From the NCBI GenBank assembly GCA_964615765.1, contig CAZTQN010000006.1, positions 62,001-126,000 of the forward strand: a stretch of DNA of 64,000 nucleotides, written 5' to 3'. Source of the DNA: CAZTQN01 sp964615765 (GTDB lineage: Bacteria > Planctomycetota > Phycisphaerae > Phycisphaerales > UBA1924). Both the position numbers and the translations under genes were made by a program. Under the pieces are notes generated by a model. That model ran no database searches and was not told the DNA's origin. It saw only the letters and a list, made by a program, of their open reading frames with translations. This document shows, in pieces, positions 53,307-62,412 of this stretch (position 1 is the first letter of the stretch; every line of letters starts with the position of its first letter).

Positions 53307-53732
53307 TCAGCGCGCGATCTTGCCCACCAGTTCAACAAGTTCGTCGATCATCTCGCGGCGCCGCTCGCCGTCCTCGTGCATCGCCCGGACGGCGCAATGG
53401 GAAAGGTGGTTCTTGTAGAGGTTCCGGGCGACCGAACGCAGAGACTCCTGCACCGCCGCGCACTGCTGGATGATGTCGGTGCAGTACCGGTCCTGCTCAA
53501 TCATCGCGGCGATGCCCCGCACCTGCCCCTCGATGCGCTTGAGGTGCTTGAGGTTTGCCGTCTTGAGGGCCGCATCCACGCCCGAGGCGTGCGCGCCCGG
53601 ACCGACACCATCTCCCACGGCCTCCAGACCTGCAGCAACGCCACACCCGCAGCACGCCGCCGCGGCGGTTGGGCGTTCCTTCGACTCGCCCTTGCCGACT
53701 CGCCCCTTCCCTATCGTGTCTTGCTTCTTCAT
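53307..53732 (-). CDS. csoR: CsoR-family copper-sensing repressor
   Basis: CsoR is a helical repressor that leaves DNA when Cu(I) binds. The 141-residue protein has the DUF156 core (about 55-141) with LKRIEGQVRGIAAMIE. The Cu ligands are in the canonical positions: Cys84 (DRYC), His109 and Cys113 (NHLSHC). Unusually, it carries an N-terminal extension of about 50 residues with a Cys group (CCGC, 27-30) not found in standard CsoR. Likely targets are the two 17-bp operators at 54128 and 62372. It lies 50 bases after the CopZ-like gene. Confidence 0.9.
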   Translation of the reverse strand: MKKQDTIGKGRVGKGESKERPTAAAACCGCGVAAGLEAVGDGVGPGAHASGVDAALKTANLKHLKRIEGQVRGIAAMIEQDRYCTDIIQQCAAVQESLRSVARNLYKNHLSHCAVRAMHEDGERRREMIDELVELVGKIAR

Positions 53733-53782
53733 GGCCGAGTGTTCCCTGTGTAAGTTCGTTGCCTTCTGCACGGCGTGCGCTG

Positions 53783-54106
53783 TTACCCACAGCACCCTCG
53801 CCCCTGGGGGGCGACGCTCGTTGCCGCGCCGCCGCAGCACGCGGCGCCCGTCGCCGCGCGGGCGGGGCTACCCGTTTGCGACTCGCTCGCCCGGGCCGGA
53901 TACCCGGCGTCGTCGAGCGCGGCGATGGCCCGCGCGACGGTGAGTCCATCGGGCGCGGTGATCTGTGCACTGCCCACCGCGACCGTCCGGACCGCGACGC
54001 CGGGCACGGCGGCCAACGCGTTGGTTACGGTCTGGACGCAGTGTCCGCAGGTCATGCCGTCGATGGACAAGGCGAAGTTGGTGGGCTTGGTTCCTGTCGC
54101 ATTCAT
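53783..54106 (-). CDS. copZ: CopZ-like copper chaperone with Cys-rich tail
   Basis: ATG 54106 has AAAAGGAG upstream. The 107-residue protein has an HMA domain (about 10-75) with GMTCGHC (Cys20, Cys23), followed by a tail containing two CC pairs (90-91 and 105-106). CopZ normally hands Cu(I) to CopA and CsoR. The Cys-rich tail is an extra that might bind more copper or dock to a partner. It is the first gene behind the operator-promoter at 54125-54153, followed by csoR and the rest of the copper genes. Confidence 0.87.
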   Translation of the reverse strand: MNATGTKPTNFALSIDGMTCGHCVQTVTNALAAVPGVAVRTVAVGSAQITAPDGLTVARAIAALDDAGYPARASESQTGSPARAATGAACCGGAATSVAPQGRGCCG

Positions 54107-54124
54107 TCGATTACTCCTTTTGGA

Positions 54125-54153
54125 AGTATACTCCCCCCCAGTATGTACGTCAA
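54125..54153 (-). promoter_or_regulatory. Copper-responsive promoter with CsoR-type operator
   Basis: On the minus strand, TTGACG (54148-54153), a 17-base spacer and TATACT (54125-54130) precede the CopZ-like gene. The spacer and -10 contain ATACT-C7-AGTAT (54128-54144, plus-strand reading), an inverted repeat around a pure C/G tract as in known CsoR operators. CsoR binding there would cover the -10. Confidence 0.75.
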
Positions 54154-54246
54154 CCGTGGTGATTGGGTTCTGGGGAAACAGCGGTGAGATCGCCGGCATT
54201 GGGACTCGGAGAGGATCGGCGAGCCAAGTGGCTGGGGCTGGGCCTC

Positions 54247-57200
54247 TTATCGGGCCGCCTCGGTCCGCCGACGGCGCTTCCACTTCCATTCCTCAACAGC
54301 ACAGAACACGCAAGGCACGATGAAAAGCGTGATGAGCGACACAGTCATGCCACCGACCGATGGGATCGCCATCGGCCGCATCACGTCCGAGCCGCGGCCG
54401 GTGGCCCAGAAGATTGGCATCAGGCCGAAGACGGTGGTGGCAATCGTCATCAGGCAGGGCCGGATGCGTTTGAGACCGGCCTCGATCACGGCCTCGCGGA
54501 TCTCGCGGGTTGATGCGAACTTCCGGTCCTTGAAGACGCCTTCGAGGTAGGTCGAGATGACCACGCCGTCGTCGTCCACGACGCCGAAGAGCACCAGGAA
54601 CCCGACCCACACCGCGACCGAGAGGTTGACGCCCCAAAGGGCGAGCATGATGAAGCCGCCGGAGGCGGACACGAGGACCCCGAAGAAGATCACGGGCGCG
54701 ATCCACCAGCGTGAGAAGCCCAGGTAGAGCATTACGAACATGATGCCCAGCGTGATCGGAACGAGGATCTGCATCCGCTTGGTAGCGCGGACCTGGTTCT
54801 CGAACTGGCCCGACCACTCCCAGTAGTACCCGGGCGGGAGCGTGAGCCGGCCGTCCTTGAGGGCCTGCTGCAGTAAGCGCTCGGCGTCCTGCACGACCGA
54901 GACCTCGTCGCGGTCGCGGGTGTTCATGGTGACGTAGCCGACGAGAAGTCCACGCTCTCCCTTGATCTCCTGCGGGCCGAGCACCGTCGAAATGTTCGCG
55001 AGCTGCGCGAGCGGCACCTGCGCCCCGGTAGAGGAGGGGACGTTGATCCGCTGGATCGCGTCCATGTCCTCGCGGAAGTCGCGTGCGAGTCGGATGCGGA
55101 TGGGGTAGCGCTCGCGACCCTCGACCGACTCCATGAGGTTCATCCCGCCCAGCGCCATCTCGATGACGTCCTGCACATCGCGGATGTTGACGCCGTAGCG
55201 GCCGATCCGCTCGCGATCGATCTCGATCTGGATGTAGGGCTTGCCAACGATTCGGTCGGCCACGATGTCCGTCGCACCGGGCACCTCTCGGAGCAACTGC
55301 TCGATCTGGAGCCCGACCTTTTCGATCTCGCGGAGGTCGCTGCCGTAGATCTTTACGCCCATCATGGCGCGGAAGCCGGTCTGGAGCATCACCAGCCTCG
55401 TTTGAATCGGCTGAAGCCAGGTTGGAAGCACGCCGGGGATGGCGGTCTTCTCTTGAAGCTCGGCAAGTATCTCCTGCTTGGTGATGCGCCGCTCCTCAGG
55501 CAAGATCCACGAGAGCGGCGTGCGAACGATGCCCGGCCAGCCGGAGAACACACGCTCGACCTTCCGCGTGCGCCATTGGTCCTCGGGCTTGAGGATCACG
55601 ATCGACTCCATCATCCCGATTGGCGCGGGGTCCAGTGCGGACTCGGCCCGCCCGATCTTGCCGACGACGCTCTCCACCTCCGGGACGCTCGCGATGGCGA
55701 GGTCCTGCTTGCTGTTGACCTCGACCGCCTGGGAGAGAGACGCCTGCGGCAGGAGCGAGGGCATGTACAGGAGTGACCCCTCGTCGAGCGGCGGCATGAA
55801 CTCTCGACCGAGCCCGGGCAGGATGCGGCCTTCCTTGAGGACCGCGAGCCCGGCGCTCGACTCGGCGCTTCGTTCGGCGGGATCCTGCCGTCGCCAGAGG
55901 AGGCGGGCCCGTTCCGAGCCGTCCGCATCGCGGACACGCTGCCATCGGAGTTGGTCGAGCTCAAGAAGCGGCCGAGTGATGTCGGCGTCCGGCGGCTCGT
56001 ACATGGCACGTATGAGTTCGGGCGATGCTTTCTCGGATGCGAAGGCGTTCACCGCCCACTCGACCGGTGCCAGTGTGCGGTGGATGCCGAGCCACACGGA
56101 CAGCCCGGTGAACAGGATCAGCACCGGTGCCACCATGAAGGTCTTCTTGTGGTCGAGGATCCAGCGGAGCGTTGGGACATAGCCCCTGGCGATGACCCGA
56201 GACACCGGGTTCTGCTCCAGCGGCAGGAACTTCTCCCGCGTCATGCGGATCACACATAGCGCAACGCCGATCCCGACCGCGGCCGCCACGAGCCAGCCGC
56301 GGTCGTGGGCTCCGCCGAGCCCCCACATGAACGCCGCGTGGGTCGCGAGCGTGGCCAGCACGCCCACACCCGCGGCGACGAGCAGCGTGGTGCGGTGTTT
56401 CCAGTTCACGGGCCGGTAGAGGAGGTAGCACAGGAACGGGACCACCGTGATGGCGAGAACGACGGACGAGCCGATGGCGAACGTCTTGGTGAAGGCCAGG
56501 GGCTTGAAGAGCTTGCCCTCCTGGTCGGTGAGGAAGAAGACGGGGATGAACGAGACGATCGTGTTCGTGACGGCGGTGATGATCGCCCCGCCGACTTCCG
56601 TTGCGCCCTCGTACACCAGCCCGAAGTGGCCCTTCTCCTTGCGCTCCTCGGGCGTCGCGCCGGCGATCCGGCGGTAGATGTTCTCCGTCATGATGATGCC
56701 CATGTCCGCGATGTCGCCGATGGCGATCGCCAGCCCGGCGAGCGACATGATGTTGCTGTCGACGCCGAACGCGTACATCAGGATGAACGACCCGGCCAGG
56801 GCGAGGGGGAGCGTCGGAAGAACGGTCGCCGTCGAGCGCAGGTGCATCAGAAAGAACACAACGACGAAGCCGGCGATGAGCGCTTCCTCGAACAGCGCCG
56901 TCTTCAGCGTGTCGATCGTCTCCTGCACGATGGTGGTCCGGTCGTAGAACGGCACGAGCCTGACGCTGGACACGCGCCCGTCGTTGAGTGTCTTGCGCGG
57001 CAGTCCGGCCTCAAGCTGCGCGATCTTCTCGTTGACACGGGCGACCACCTCGCGCGGGTTCTCGCCATAGCGCATGAGCACGACACCGCCGACCGCTTCG
57101 ACGCCGCCCTTGTCCAGGGCGCCGCGCCGGAAGTCCGGGCCCAGTTGGACCGTGGCCACGCTGCGGAGATAGAGCGGGGTGCCGCCCTCCTGGCGGATCA

Positions 57201-57933
57201 CGACCCGCTCCAGGTCCTCAACGGACTTGATGAAGCCCAGGCCGCGGATGAAGTACTCGACACCGCTCTGCTCGATGACCTTGGCACCGACGTCGATGTT
57301 GCTCTTGCCGACGGCCTCGACAATCTCCATCATCGTGACGCGGTGGGCCCGCATCTTGTCCGGGTTGATGTCGATCTGGTACTGCTTGACGAAGCCGCCG
57401 ATGCTCGCGACCTCGCTGACGCCCGGGACAGTCTGGAGCTGGTAGCGGATGTACCAGTCCTGGATCGATCGCAGCTCGGCGAGGTCAAAGCCCTCGCCCT
57501 CCACCGTGTACCAGTAAACCTGGCCCAGCGCGGTGGCATCCGGGCCGAGCACGGGCGTCACACCCGCGGGCAGACGCTGCTGGGCGACGTTCATGCGCTC
57601 CAGCACGCGCGCGCGGGCCCAGTAGTAGTCGATGTCGTCCTCGAAGATCACAAAGACCATCGAGAACCCGAAGCCCGACATGGAACGGATCGCCTTGACG
57701 CCCGGTGTGCCGGTGAGGCTCGTTGTAAGTGGGTAGGTGACCTGGTCATCGACGTCCTGCGGGCTGCGGCCCTCCCAGTCGGCGTAGACGATCACCTGCT
57801 TCTCGCCGATGTCGGGGATCGCGTCTACGGGGAGGCGCAGGATGGCCCAGTACCCGGCGGCGCAGATGCCGAGGACGATGAGCGTCATCAGGAACGTGTT
57901 CTTCATGCACCAGCGAATGACGGCGTTCACCAT
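54247..57933 (-). CDS. cusA: CusA/CzcA-type heavy-metal RND transporter
   Basis: ATG 57933 is chosen because GAAGGAG lies six bases before it; an in-frame alternative start at 57948 is less well placed. At about 1228 residues it is longer than typical HME-RND pumps (about 1040-1080) through extra hydrophobic segments and a loop at about 520-690 (GVLATLATHAAFMWGLGG, then ASPELIRAMYEPPDADIT). TM4 has AIGDIADMGIIMTENIYRR, close to the Cu/Ag-type motif. It is the last gene of the set beginning at 61744, directly after the CusB-like adaptor. The neighbouring CopA, CopZ and CsoR support Cu/Ag as substrate. Confidence 0.92.
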   Translation of the reverse strand: MVNAVIRWCMKNTFLMTLIVLGICAAGYWAILRLPVDAIPDIGEKQVIVYADWEGRSPQDVDDQVTYPLTTSLTGTPGVKAIRSMSGFGFSMVFVIFEDDIDYYWARARVLERMNVAQQRLPAGVTPVLGPDATALGQVYWYTVEGEGFDLAELRSIQDWYIRYQLQTVPGVSEVASIGGFVKQYQIDINPDKMRAHRVTMMEIVEAVGKSNIDVGAKVIEQSGVEYFIRGLGFIKSVEDLERVVIRQEGGTPLYLRSVATVQLGPDFRRGALDKGGVEAVGGVVLMRYGENPREVVARVNEKIAQLEAGLPRKTLNDGRVSSVRLVPFYDRTTIVQETIDTLKTALFEEALIAGFVVVFFLMHLRSTATVLPTLPLALAGSFILMYAFGVDSNIMSLAGLAIAIGDIADMGIIMTENIYRRIAGATPEERKEKGHFGLVYEGATEVGGAIITAVTNTIVSFIPVFFLTDQEGKLFKPLAFTKTFAIGSSVVLAITVVPFLCYLLYRPVNWKHRTTLLVAAGVGVLATLATHAAFMWGLGGAHDRGWLVAAAVGIGVALCVIRMTREKFLPLEQNPVSRVIARGYVPTLRWILDHKKTFMVAPVLILFTGLSVWLGIHRTLAPVEWAVNAFASEKASPELIRAMYEPPDADITRPLLELDQLRWQRVRDADGSERARLLWRRQDPAERSAESSAGLAVLKEGRILPGLGREFMPPLDEGSLLYMPSLLPQASLSQAVEVNSKQDLAIASVPEVESVVGKIGRAESALDPAPIGMMESIVILKPEDQWRTRKVERVFSGWPGIVRTPLSWILPEERRITKQEILAELQEKTAIPGVLPTWLQPIQTRLVMLQTGFRAMMGVKIYGSDLREIEKVGLQIEQLLREVPGATDIVADRIVGKPYIQIEIDRERIGRYGVNIRDVQDVIEMALGGMNLMESVEGRERYPIRIRLARDFREDMDAIQRINVPSSTGAQVPLAQLANISTVLGPQEIKGERGLLVGYVTMNTRDRDEVSVVQDAERLLQQALKDGRLTLPPGYYWEWSGQFENQVRATKRMQILVPITLGIMFVMLYLGFSRWWIAPVIFFGVLVSASGGFIMLALWGVNLSVAVWVGFLVLFGVVDDDGVVISTYLEGVFKDRKFASTREIREAVIEAGLKRIRPCLMTIATTVFGLMPIFWATGRGSDVMRPMAIPSVGGMTVSLITLFIVPCVFCAVEEWKWKRRRRTEAAR

Positions 57934-57948
57934 GGGTGGCTCCTTCAC

Positions 57949-59646
57949 TTAGTGCTTGTGGCCGTTGGCTGGGGCCTGCGACGGGGACGGCTGGGTGCTG
58001 GGTTGTGCGGGAGCTTCGGCCGGTTTCGCTGAGCCACCGTGGTCGTGGCCCATGGTCGCGTGCAGTCCGCCCGGGTAGAACAGGCTCGGATGCCCAGTCA
58101 CCTGGAACTGACTGTCGATGAGGAAGTTGCCGCGTGTGACCACACGTTCCCCAGCGAGAACGCCAGCGAGCACCGGGTAGTACGCGCCGGACCTGGGACC
58201 AAGCGTGAGCTCTCGCGGCTCGAAGAGTCCCCGGGCCTTCTCCACGTAGACAATCCGCCGGGTCCCCGAATCGAGCACCGCCGCCACGGGCACCGCAAGC
58301 ACAGCACCGCTTGGGCTTGCCGTAGCAGTCGGGGCCGCTTCGACCTCCTTGAGCTTCATCTTGCACACCGGGCAGCGTCCCGGCTGGTCGTACGTCTTCT
58401 CGCCCTCGCACTTCATCGGGCAGAAGTACCTGGCCGCGAGCGACGGCGTGGCCGGAGGCATGTCGCCGTGGTCGTGACCGTGCGCGGAGTGTGCATCGGG
58501 ATGTGGGTGGCTGCTCGACGTCTCGCCGGGGATCTGCTCCAGGGGCATCTCGCATATAGGGCAGGCCCCATCGGCCTCGGTCAGCACCTGAGGATGCATC
58601 GGGCAGGTGAACTTGCCCTCGACCCCCGTCGGCGCGGCGCGGCCCTCGGCCGTCAGGGAGGCCTCGATGGAAGCGGTCACGAACATTCCGGGCTTGAGTG
58701 CGTGGTCCTTGTTGTCAATGTGCACAGGGATGCGAACGGTGCGGGACTGCTCGTTTACGATCGGTTGAACAAACGTGACCAGTCCCTCAAACGTGCGACC
58801 AGGGATGGCCTCCGCCGAGAGCCGCACCTTCTGGCCGTACCTGATCCACGGCAGGTCGAACTCATACACCTCCAGGTACACCCAGACCGAGTCGAGGTTG
58901 GCGATCCGGTACAGGACGTCGCCGGCCTTGAAGGACGCGTTCTCGACGATTGTCTTCTCGATGACCGTTCCGCTGATCGGCGAGTAGAGCGTGACCCGGT
59001 CAGTCGTCTGCTTCTTGTCGATGAGATTGGCGACCTGCTCATCGGTGAGCCCGAGCAGACGGAGCCGGGTCTTGGCGACGTTTACGAGCGCCTCCCCAGC
59101 GCCGCCGGCCTGCAAGGCGATCAAGAGTTCTTGCTGCGCCACCAGAAGCTCGGGGCTGTAGACCTCGGCCAGGTGGTCGCCCTTGCGGATCTCCACGCCG
59201 GTGAAGTTCACGAACAACCGCTCCGCGTAGCCGTCGACACGCGGCGTGATCGTCGCCAGAGAGGATTCGTTGTACTCGATGCGTCCGATGGCCCGCAACT
59301 CGCGGGCCAGCGGTCGCGCCTCCACAGCCACCGTCTCCACGCTGGCCATCGCGAGCGCGTGCTCGGAGAGTTGGAGAGTGGGAGCCTCACCGGCCGCGGC
59401 GGCCGTCGCCGACGCCGCGGGGATGAGCGGCATCTCGCAGATCGGGCAATCGCCCGGCTGATCGAGTCGCACCTGAGGGTGCATCGAGCAGGTGTACACC
59501 TGCTTGGCAGGCGCTGGTGTAGCCGCGGCTGACGACGCTGCGGCGGGAGCGGGCCGTGCGGCGCCTCCACGACCAAGCCAGTACCCACCAGCCACTGCAA
59601 GCACGCCGAAGACGACGATTGATACGATGATGGTGCTTCGCTTCAT
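57949..59646 (-). CDS. cusB: CusB-type adaptor with three metal-binding modules
   Basis: The adaptor joins CusA to the outer-membrane channel. The 565-residue protein has an N-terminal anchor (about 5-24) and then heavy-metal-binding modules of the CxMHPx..CPICxM type. The first, at about 51-74, reads YTCSMHPQV...CPICEMPL. A second (FTCPMHPQV...CPICEMPL) and a third (YFCPMKCEG...CPVCKMKL) lie in the C-terminal half (about 345-435). Between them are the lipoyl and beta-barrel segments. A His-rich stretch (HPHPDAHSAHGHDHGD) and a His-containing C-terminus are present. AAGGAGG precedes the ATG, which overlaps the upstream stop by four bases. Confidence 0.9.
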   Translation of the reverse strand: MKRSTIIVSIVVFGVLAVAGGYWLGRGGAARPAPAAASSAAATPAPAKQVYTCSMHPQVRLDQPGDCPICEMPLIPAASATAAAAGEAPTLQLSEHALAMASVETVAVEARPLARELRAIGRIEYNESSLATITPRVDGYAERLFVNFTGVEIRKGDHLAEVYSPELLVAQQELLIALQAGGAGEALVNVAKTRLRLLGLTDEQVANLIDKKQTTDRVTLYSPISGTVIEKTIVENASFKAGDVLYRIANLDSVWVYLEVYEFDLPWIRYGQKVRLSAEAIPGRTFEGLVTFVQPIVNEQSRTVRIPVHIDNKDHALKPGMFVTASIEASLTAEGRAAPTGVEGKFTCPMHPQVLTEADGACPICEMPLEQIPGETSSSHPHPDAHSAHGHDHGDMPPATPSLAARYFCPMKCEGEKTYDQPGRCPVCKMKLKEVEAAPTATASPSGAVLAVPVAAVLDSGTRRIVYVEKARGLFEPRELTLGPRSGAYYPVLAGVLAGERVVTRGNFLIDSQFQVTGHPSLFYPGGLHATMGHDHGGSAKPAEAPAQPSTQPSPSQAPANGHKH

Positions 59647-61037
59647 GGATGGGCCTCCTTGAGCTCCGTGTGCTGCTTGGGTTGCGGGGGATTCACGGGC
59701 AGAAGCGGAGCGCCGTCCGGTGCCGCGCCTGCAATCACGAGTGAAATCGACGCGATGGAGAGTTCCTGCTGTGCCCTGGCCTCGATGGCGCTGAGCTCGA
59801 ACTCCAGCAGCCGGCGTTGGGCGTCGATCACGTCGAGGAACGAGGATCGCCCGCTCGCGTAGCCGGACCGAGCGGCGTCGAGCGACTGCTGCGCTCTGGG
59901 AAGAAGTGTCGATCCGAACAGCGTCGCGTTACGTCCGCTCTCCCGGTACATATAGAGCATCGACGCCAGCTCGGCCGCGATGGCGATCTGTTCGGCCGAG
60001 AGGCGGGCTTCGGCGGACCGCTTCTCCGCCTGCGCCGCCGCGATCTCGGCCGCGATCTTGTCCCGCCAGATCGGAAGGGTCATGCTTGCGGTGGGTCGCC
60101 ACATGATGGGGTTGGCCTTCACATCCGCCTCGATGCCGACAGTGAAATCGGGCACCCGGCTGGTTCGGGCCAGATCGAGCATGGCCTCGCCGCGCCGCAC
60201 ATCGGCCTCCATCTGCCGAAGCACGGGGTTGCGTTCCGCGGCGATCGCCAGCACCGCTTCCGCAGATGGGGGGGCGGTGCCGACCTCGAACGTGCCTGGG
60301 ATCGGCGCGGACGCATCGGCCGGCGAGTGACCGAGCGCGGCACGGAACTCCGCGTCCAGCACGCTGCGGGAGTCTTCGAGGTTGGCGATTCGGTTGGAGA
60401 GTTGATCCCGCTCGATCTGGGCACGCAGAACGTCCTGGATCGTGCCGCGGCCCGCGCCCACTTGTTGCTGCGCCTGCGATTCGACATCCCCCAGCAGCGC
60501 AAACGCCTCGCGCTGGACTCGGACGGTGTCGTTCAGAAAGTGAAGCCTGATGTACGCGGACTTGGTTGCGTAGGCCGCAGCAAGGACCTCGCTCTCGAAG
60601 CCGAAGTACCCCACCCGCGCCTCCGCCGCGGCAACGTCTCCCGCTGCTCGGAGCTTGCCCGGCCCGGGAAGATCGAGCATGAGGCCGGGCATGACGGCGT
60701 CGAGCATGTCGGCGATGTCGGCCTCGAAGGTCAGGCGAGGGTCGGGGAGCGACCGCGCCGGCGTGATCCGCTCGACGGAGGCCGCCCAGGCGTAGTACGA
60801 CGCCTCGACCCTCGGGTTGTTGAGCATGGAGTAGCGCAGATAGTCCGCCAGCGGCGACTGGGCGGTGAGCGTCGGCAGCGTCGGCTTGGCGTCGCCGGGC
60901 CGATAGACTGACCGGACACTCTCGATGTCGGACCTCGCCTGGCGCTCGGTTGCTGTGGGTGTGCCGGCGCAACCCGCCAGCATTGCGGGGAAGAGGAGGG
61001 CCGCGATCAACGACGGTCGAGGAGCAGTGCGTCTCAT
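59643..61037 (-). CDS. cusC: CusC-type outer-membrane factor (TolC family)
   Basis: The protein is about 464 residues from ATG 61037; GTG 61049 is in frame but sits directly against the AGGAA stretch. It has a lipoprotein signal with lipobox LAGC (about residue 23). Two duplicated efflux-barrel halves follow, with long Ala/Glu/Arg helices and RSDIESVRSVYRPGDAKP near the start. It lies between the TRASH/NTF2-like protein and the CusB-like adaptor with short overlaps, giving CusCBA order. It exports copper or silver with the RND pump. Confidence 0.88.
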   Translation of the reverse strand: MRRTAPRPSLIAALLFPAMLAGCAGTPTATERQARSDIESVRSVYRPGDAKPTLPTLTAQSPLADYLRYSMLNNPRVEASYYAWAASVERITPARSLPDPRLTFEADIADMLDAVMPGLMLDLPGPGKLRAAGDVAAAEARVGYFGFESEVLAAAYATKSAYIRLHFLNDTVRVQREAFALLGDVESQAQQQVGAGRGTIQDVLRAQIERDQLSNRIANLEDSRSVLDAEFRAALGHSPADASAPIPGTFEVGTAPPSAEAVLAIAAERNPVLRQMEADVRRGEAMLDLARTSRVPDFTVGIEADVKANPIMWRPTASMTLPIWRDKIAAEIAAAQAEKRSAEARLSAEQIAIAAELASMLYMYRESGRNATLFGSTLLPRAQQSLDAARSGYASGRSSFLDVIDAQRRLLEFELSAIEARAQQELSIASISLVIAGAAPDGAPLLPVNPPQPKQHTELKEAHP

Positions 61038-61045
61038 GGCGTGCC

Positions 61046-61744
61046 TCACTTCCTGTCAGTCTTCACTTCGCGTGACGACCAGTGCATGTGCGCGATCTTC
61101 GGCGTCCCGGCGTCATCGACAACCAGAAGTGTGACCGCGACGGAGAACTCTCGCTTCTTCGGGCCTTCGCTCGCGATGAGCGTCACCGTCTGGCCGACAA
61201 GCTTCGCGGCACCGAAGGGTGTCTCGGTCTCGGTGACCGTCCGCCACCCCGCGACGCTGAGGGTCTCGAGTTCGGGCTTGAGATGCTCGTCGCGGTATCG
61301 CTCCCAGGTGCCCGCATCACTGCCGTTGTGCAGAACGGTGGCCTTCCCGCCGTTCAGGAACATGCCATCGAGGGCGGCCGAGTCCCCAGCGGCTCGCGCC
61401 GCTTGGAACCGCCGCGCGAGATCGACCGCCGGTGTTGGCGGCGCGAGCTTCACGAACTTCGCGAGGAACGCGTCCTTCTCGGCGTCGGGCTTGGCGTCCC
61501 ACTTCTTGTCGCAGCCGGGGCAGCAGAAGCCGATCGAGTGCCCCCTCCATTGGCGCATCGGGGTCTCCTCGTCGATCTCCTCGCCCTGGATCGGGCAGCG
61601 GTCATTGACCGCCTTGGCCTGTTGCGGGCTGGGCTGCTTCGACTTGGGAGCGTGATGATCGTCGTGTCCGGGTTGGGCGGCGCCGGCCAGCAGAGTGCCA
61701 GCCGCGAGCAGTGCGGCGAGAATGATGCTTGTGCGAATGAACAT
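61046..61744 (-). CDS. Exported protein with Cys-cluster (TRASH/YHS-like) and NTF2-like domains
   Basis: The 232-residue protein has a signal peptide (about 4-22), a His-rich linker (HDDHHAP), and a small metal-binding part with CPIQGEEID (Cys50) and FCCPGCDKKW (Cys74, 75, 78), as in YHS/TRASH domains. A C-terminal domain (about 100-232) looks NTF2/SnoaL-like, with VDLARRFQAARAAGDSAALDGMF. GGAGG precedes the ATG. It heads the CusCBA genes and may receive or sense metal in the periplasm. The two-domain combination is unusual. Confidence 0.72.
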   Translation of the reverse strand: MFIRTSIILAALLAAGTLLAGAAQPGHDDHHAPKSKQPSPQQAKAVNDRCPIQGEEIDEETPMRQWRGHSIGFCCPGCDKKWDAKPDAEKDAFLAKFVKLAPPTPAVDLARRFQAARAAGDSAALDGMFLNGGKATVLHNGSDAGTWERYRDEHLKPELETLSVAGWRTVTETETPFGAAKLVGQTVTLIASEGPKKREFSVAVTLLVVDDAGTPKIAHMHWSSREVKTDRK

Positions 61745-61890
61745 GTTGAACCTCCGTCAATCGGGGAATGAGCAGTGAACGCGCGAACGCGATGAGGGAG
61801 CTGAGATGTGGGCGCGGAGAGGCGTCCGGCGCAACTTACCCCGCGAGAGGCGTCGCAAGACGCTCTGGGGCAACGGCCGGACCTAGCCTG

Positions 61891-62373
61891 CTACACGATG
61901 AGCGCGCAGTGCATGCGCACCAGCGACGTCAGGGGTCGGTGAACCGCGCGACGGAGAGGTTCACGCCCGCTGACCGGGTTGAGAGGCGGGAGTTCGGCCC
62001 ATTGGGCCCACTCAAGAACCGCCACAACAACCTGCGCCGGGTGTTCCAGGGCAGGCTTCTCGACCGAGAGCATCTTGCCGCCACTCTTGTCGCATGAGCA
62101 GTCACGCGGCTGGTCTGATGGGTCGTTCTTGGGGTCCGGGTCGGATGTCCCGGTCTCGGTCGCCGACTTGCCGTGGCAGCATCCTCGGGTCGAGGGGCCG
62201 TGACTCTTGGCAGGGCCTAGGTGAGCGCTGGTAACTCCACCATCTAGGAGAGAAGTTGCCTTGCACGACAGGTTCCCGCCAAGCAGCGTGCGGAAGTCGC
62301 AGCAGCAGAACGGAATTGCCGCCATCAAGAGGATGGCAATGAAACTCCGGAACTGGGCACTGCGGAGGAGCAT
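61891..62373 (-). CDS. Cys-rich exported protein (shared family, element 2 copy)
   Basis: From ATG 62373 the product is 160 residues. It has a signal segment (about 8-22), Cys triplet 23-25, Cys37, a GCCH cluster (64-67), DCSC (about 91-94), then AVLEWAQWAELPPL and the terminal HCALIV. The same landmarks occur in the gene at 42240. The promoter -10 TATACT (62384-62389) lies ten bases before the ATG, so a leaderless or near-leaderless message is likely; other starts in frame also lack a ribosome site. The CsoR-type operator overlaps the -10. Probably a copper-induced periplasmic metal binder. Confidence 0.68.
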   Translation of the reverse strand: MLLRSAQFRSFIAILLMAAIPFCCCDFRTLLGGNLSCKATSLLDGGVTSAHLGPAKSHGPSTRGCCHGKSATETGTSDPDPKNDPSDQPRDCSCDKSGGKMLSVEKPALEHPAQVVVAVLEWAQWAELPPLNPVSGREPLRRAVHRPLTSLVRMHCALIV

Positions 62374-62412
62374 ACTCTGGGGGAGTATATCGGGGAAGTT
62401 GATCGGCGGCAA
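62372..62412 (-). promoter_or_regulatory. Promoter and CsoR-type operator ahead of Cys-rich/Cus genes
   Basis: On the minus strand, TTGCCG (62407-62412), a 17-base spacer and TATACT (62384-62389) are followed by the operator ATACT-N7-AGTAT (62372-62388; centre CTGGGGG in plus reading). It has the same length and arms as the operator at 54128. No other such site was seen in element 2, so the Cus genes are probably read from here. Confidence 0.68.
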
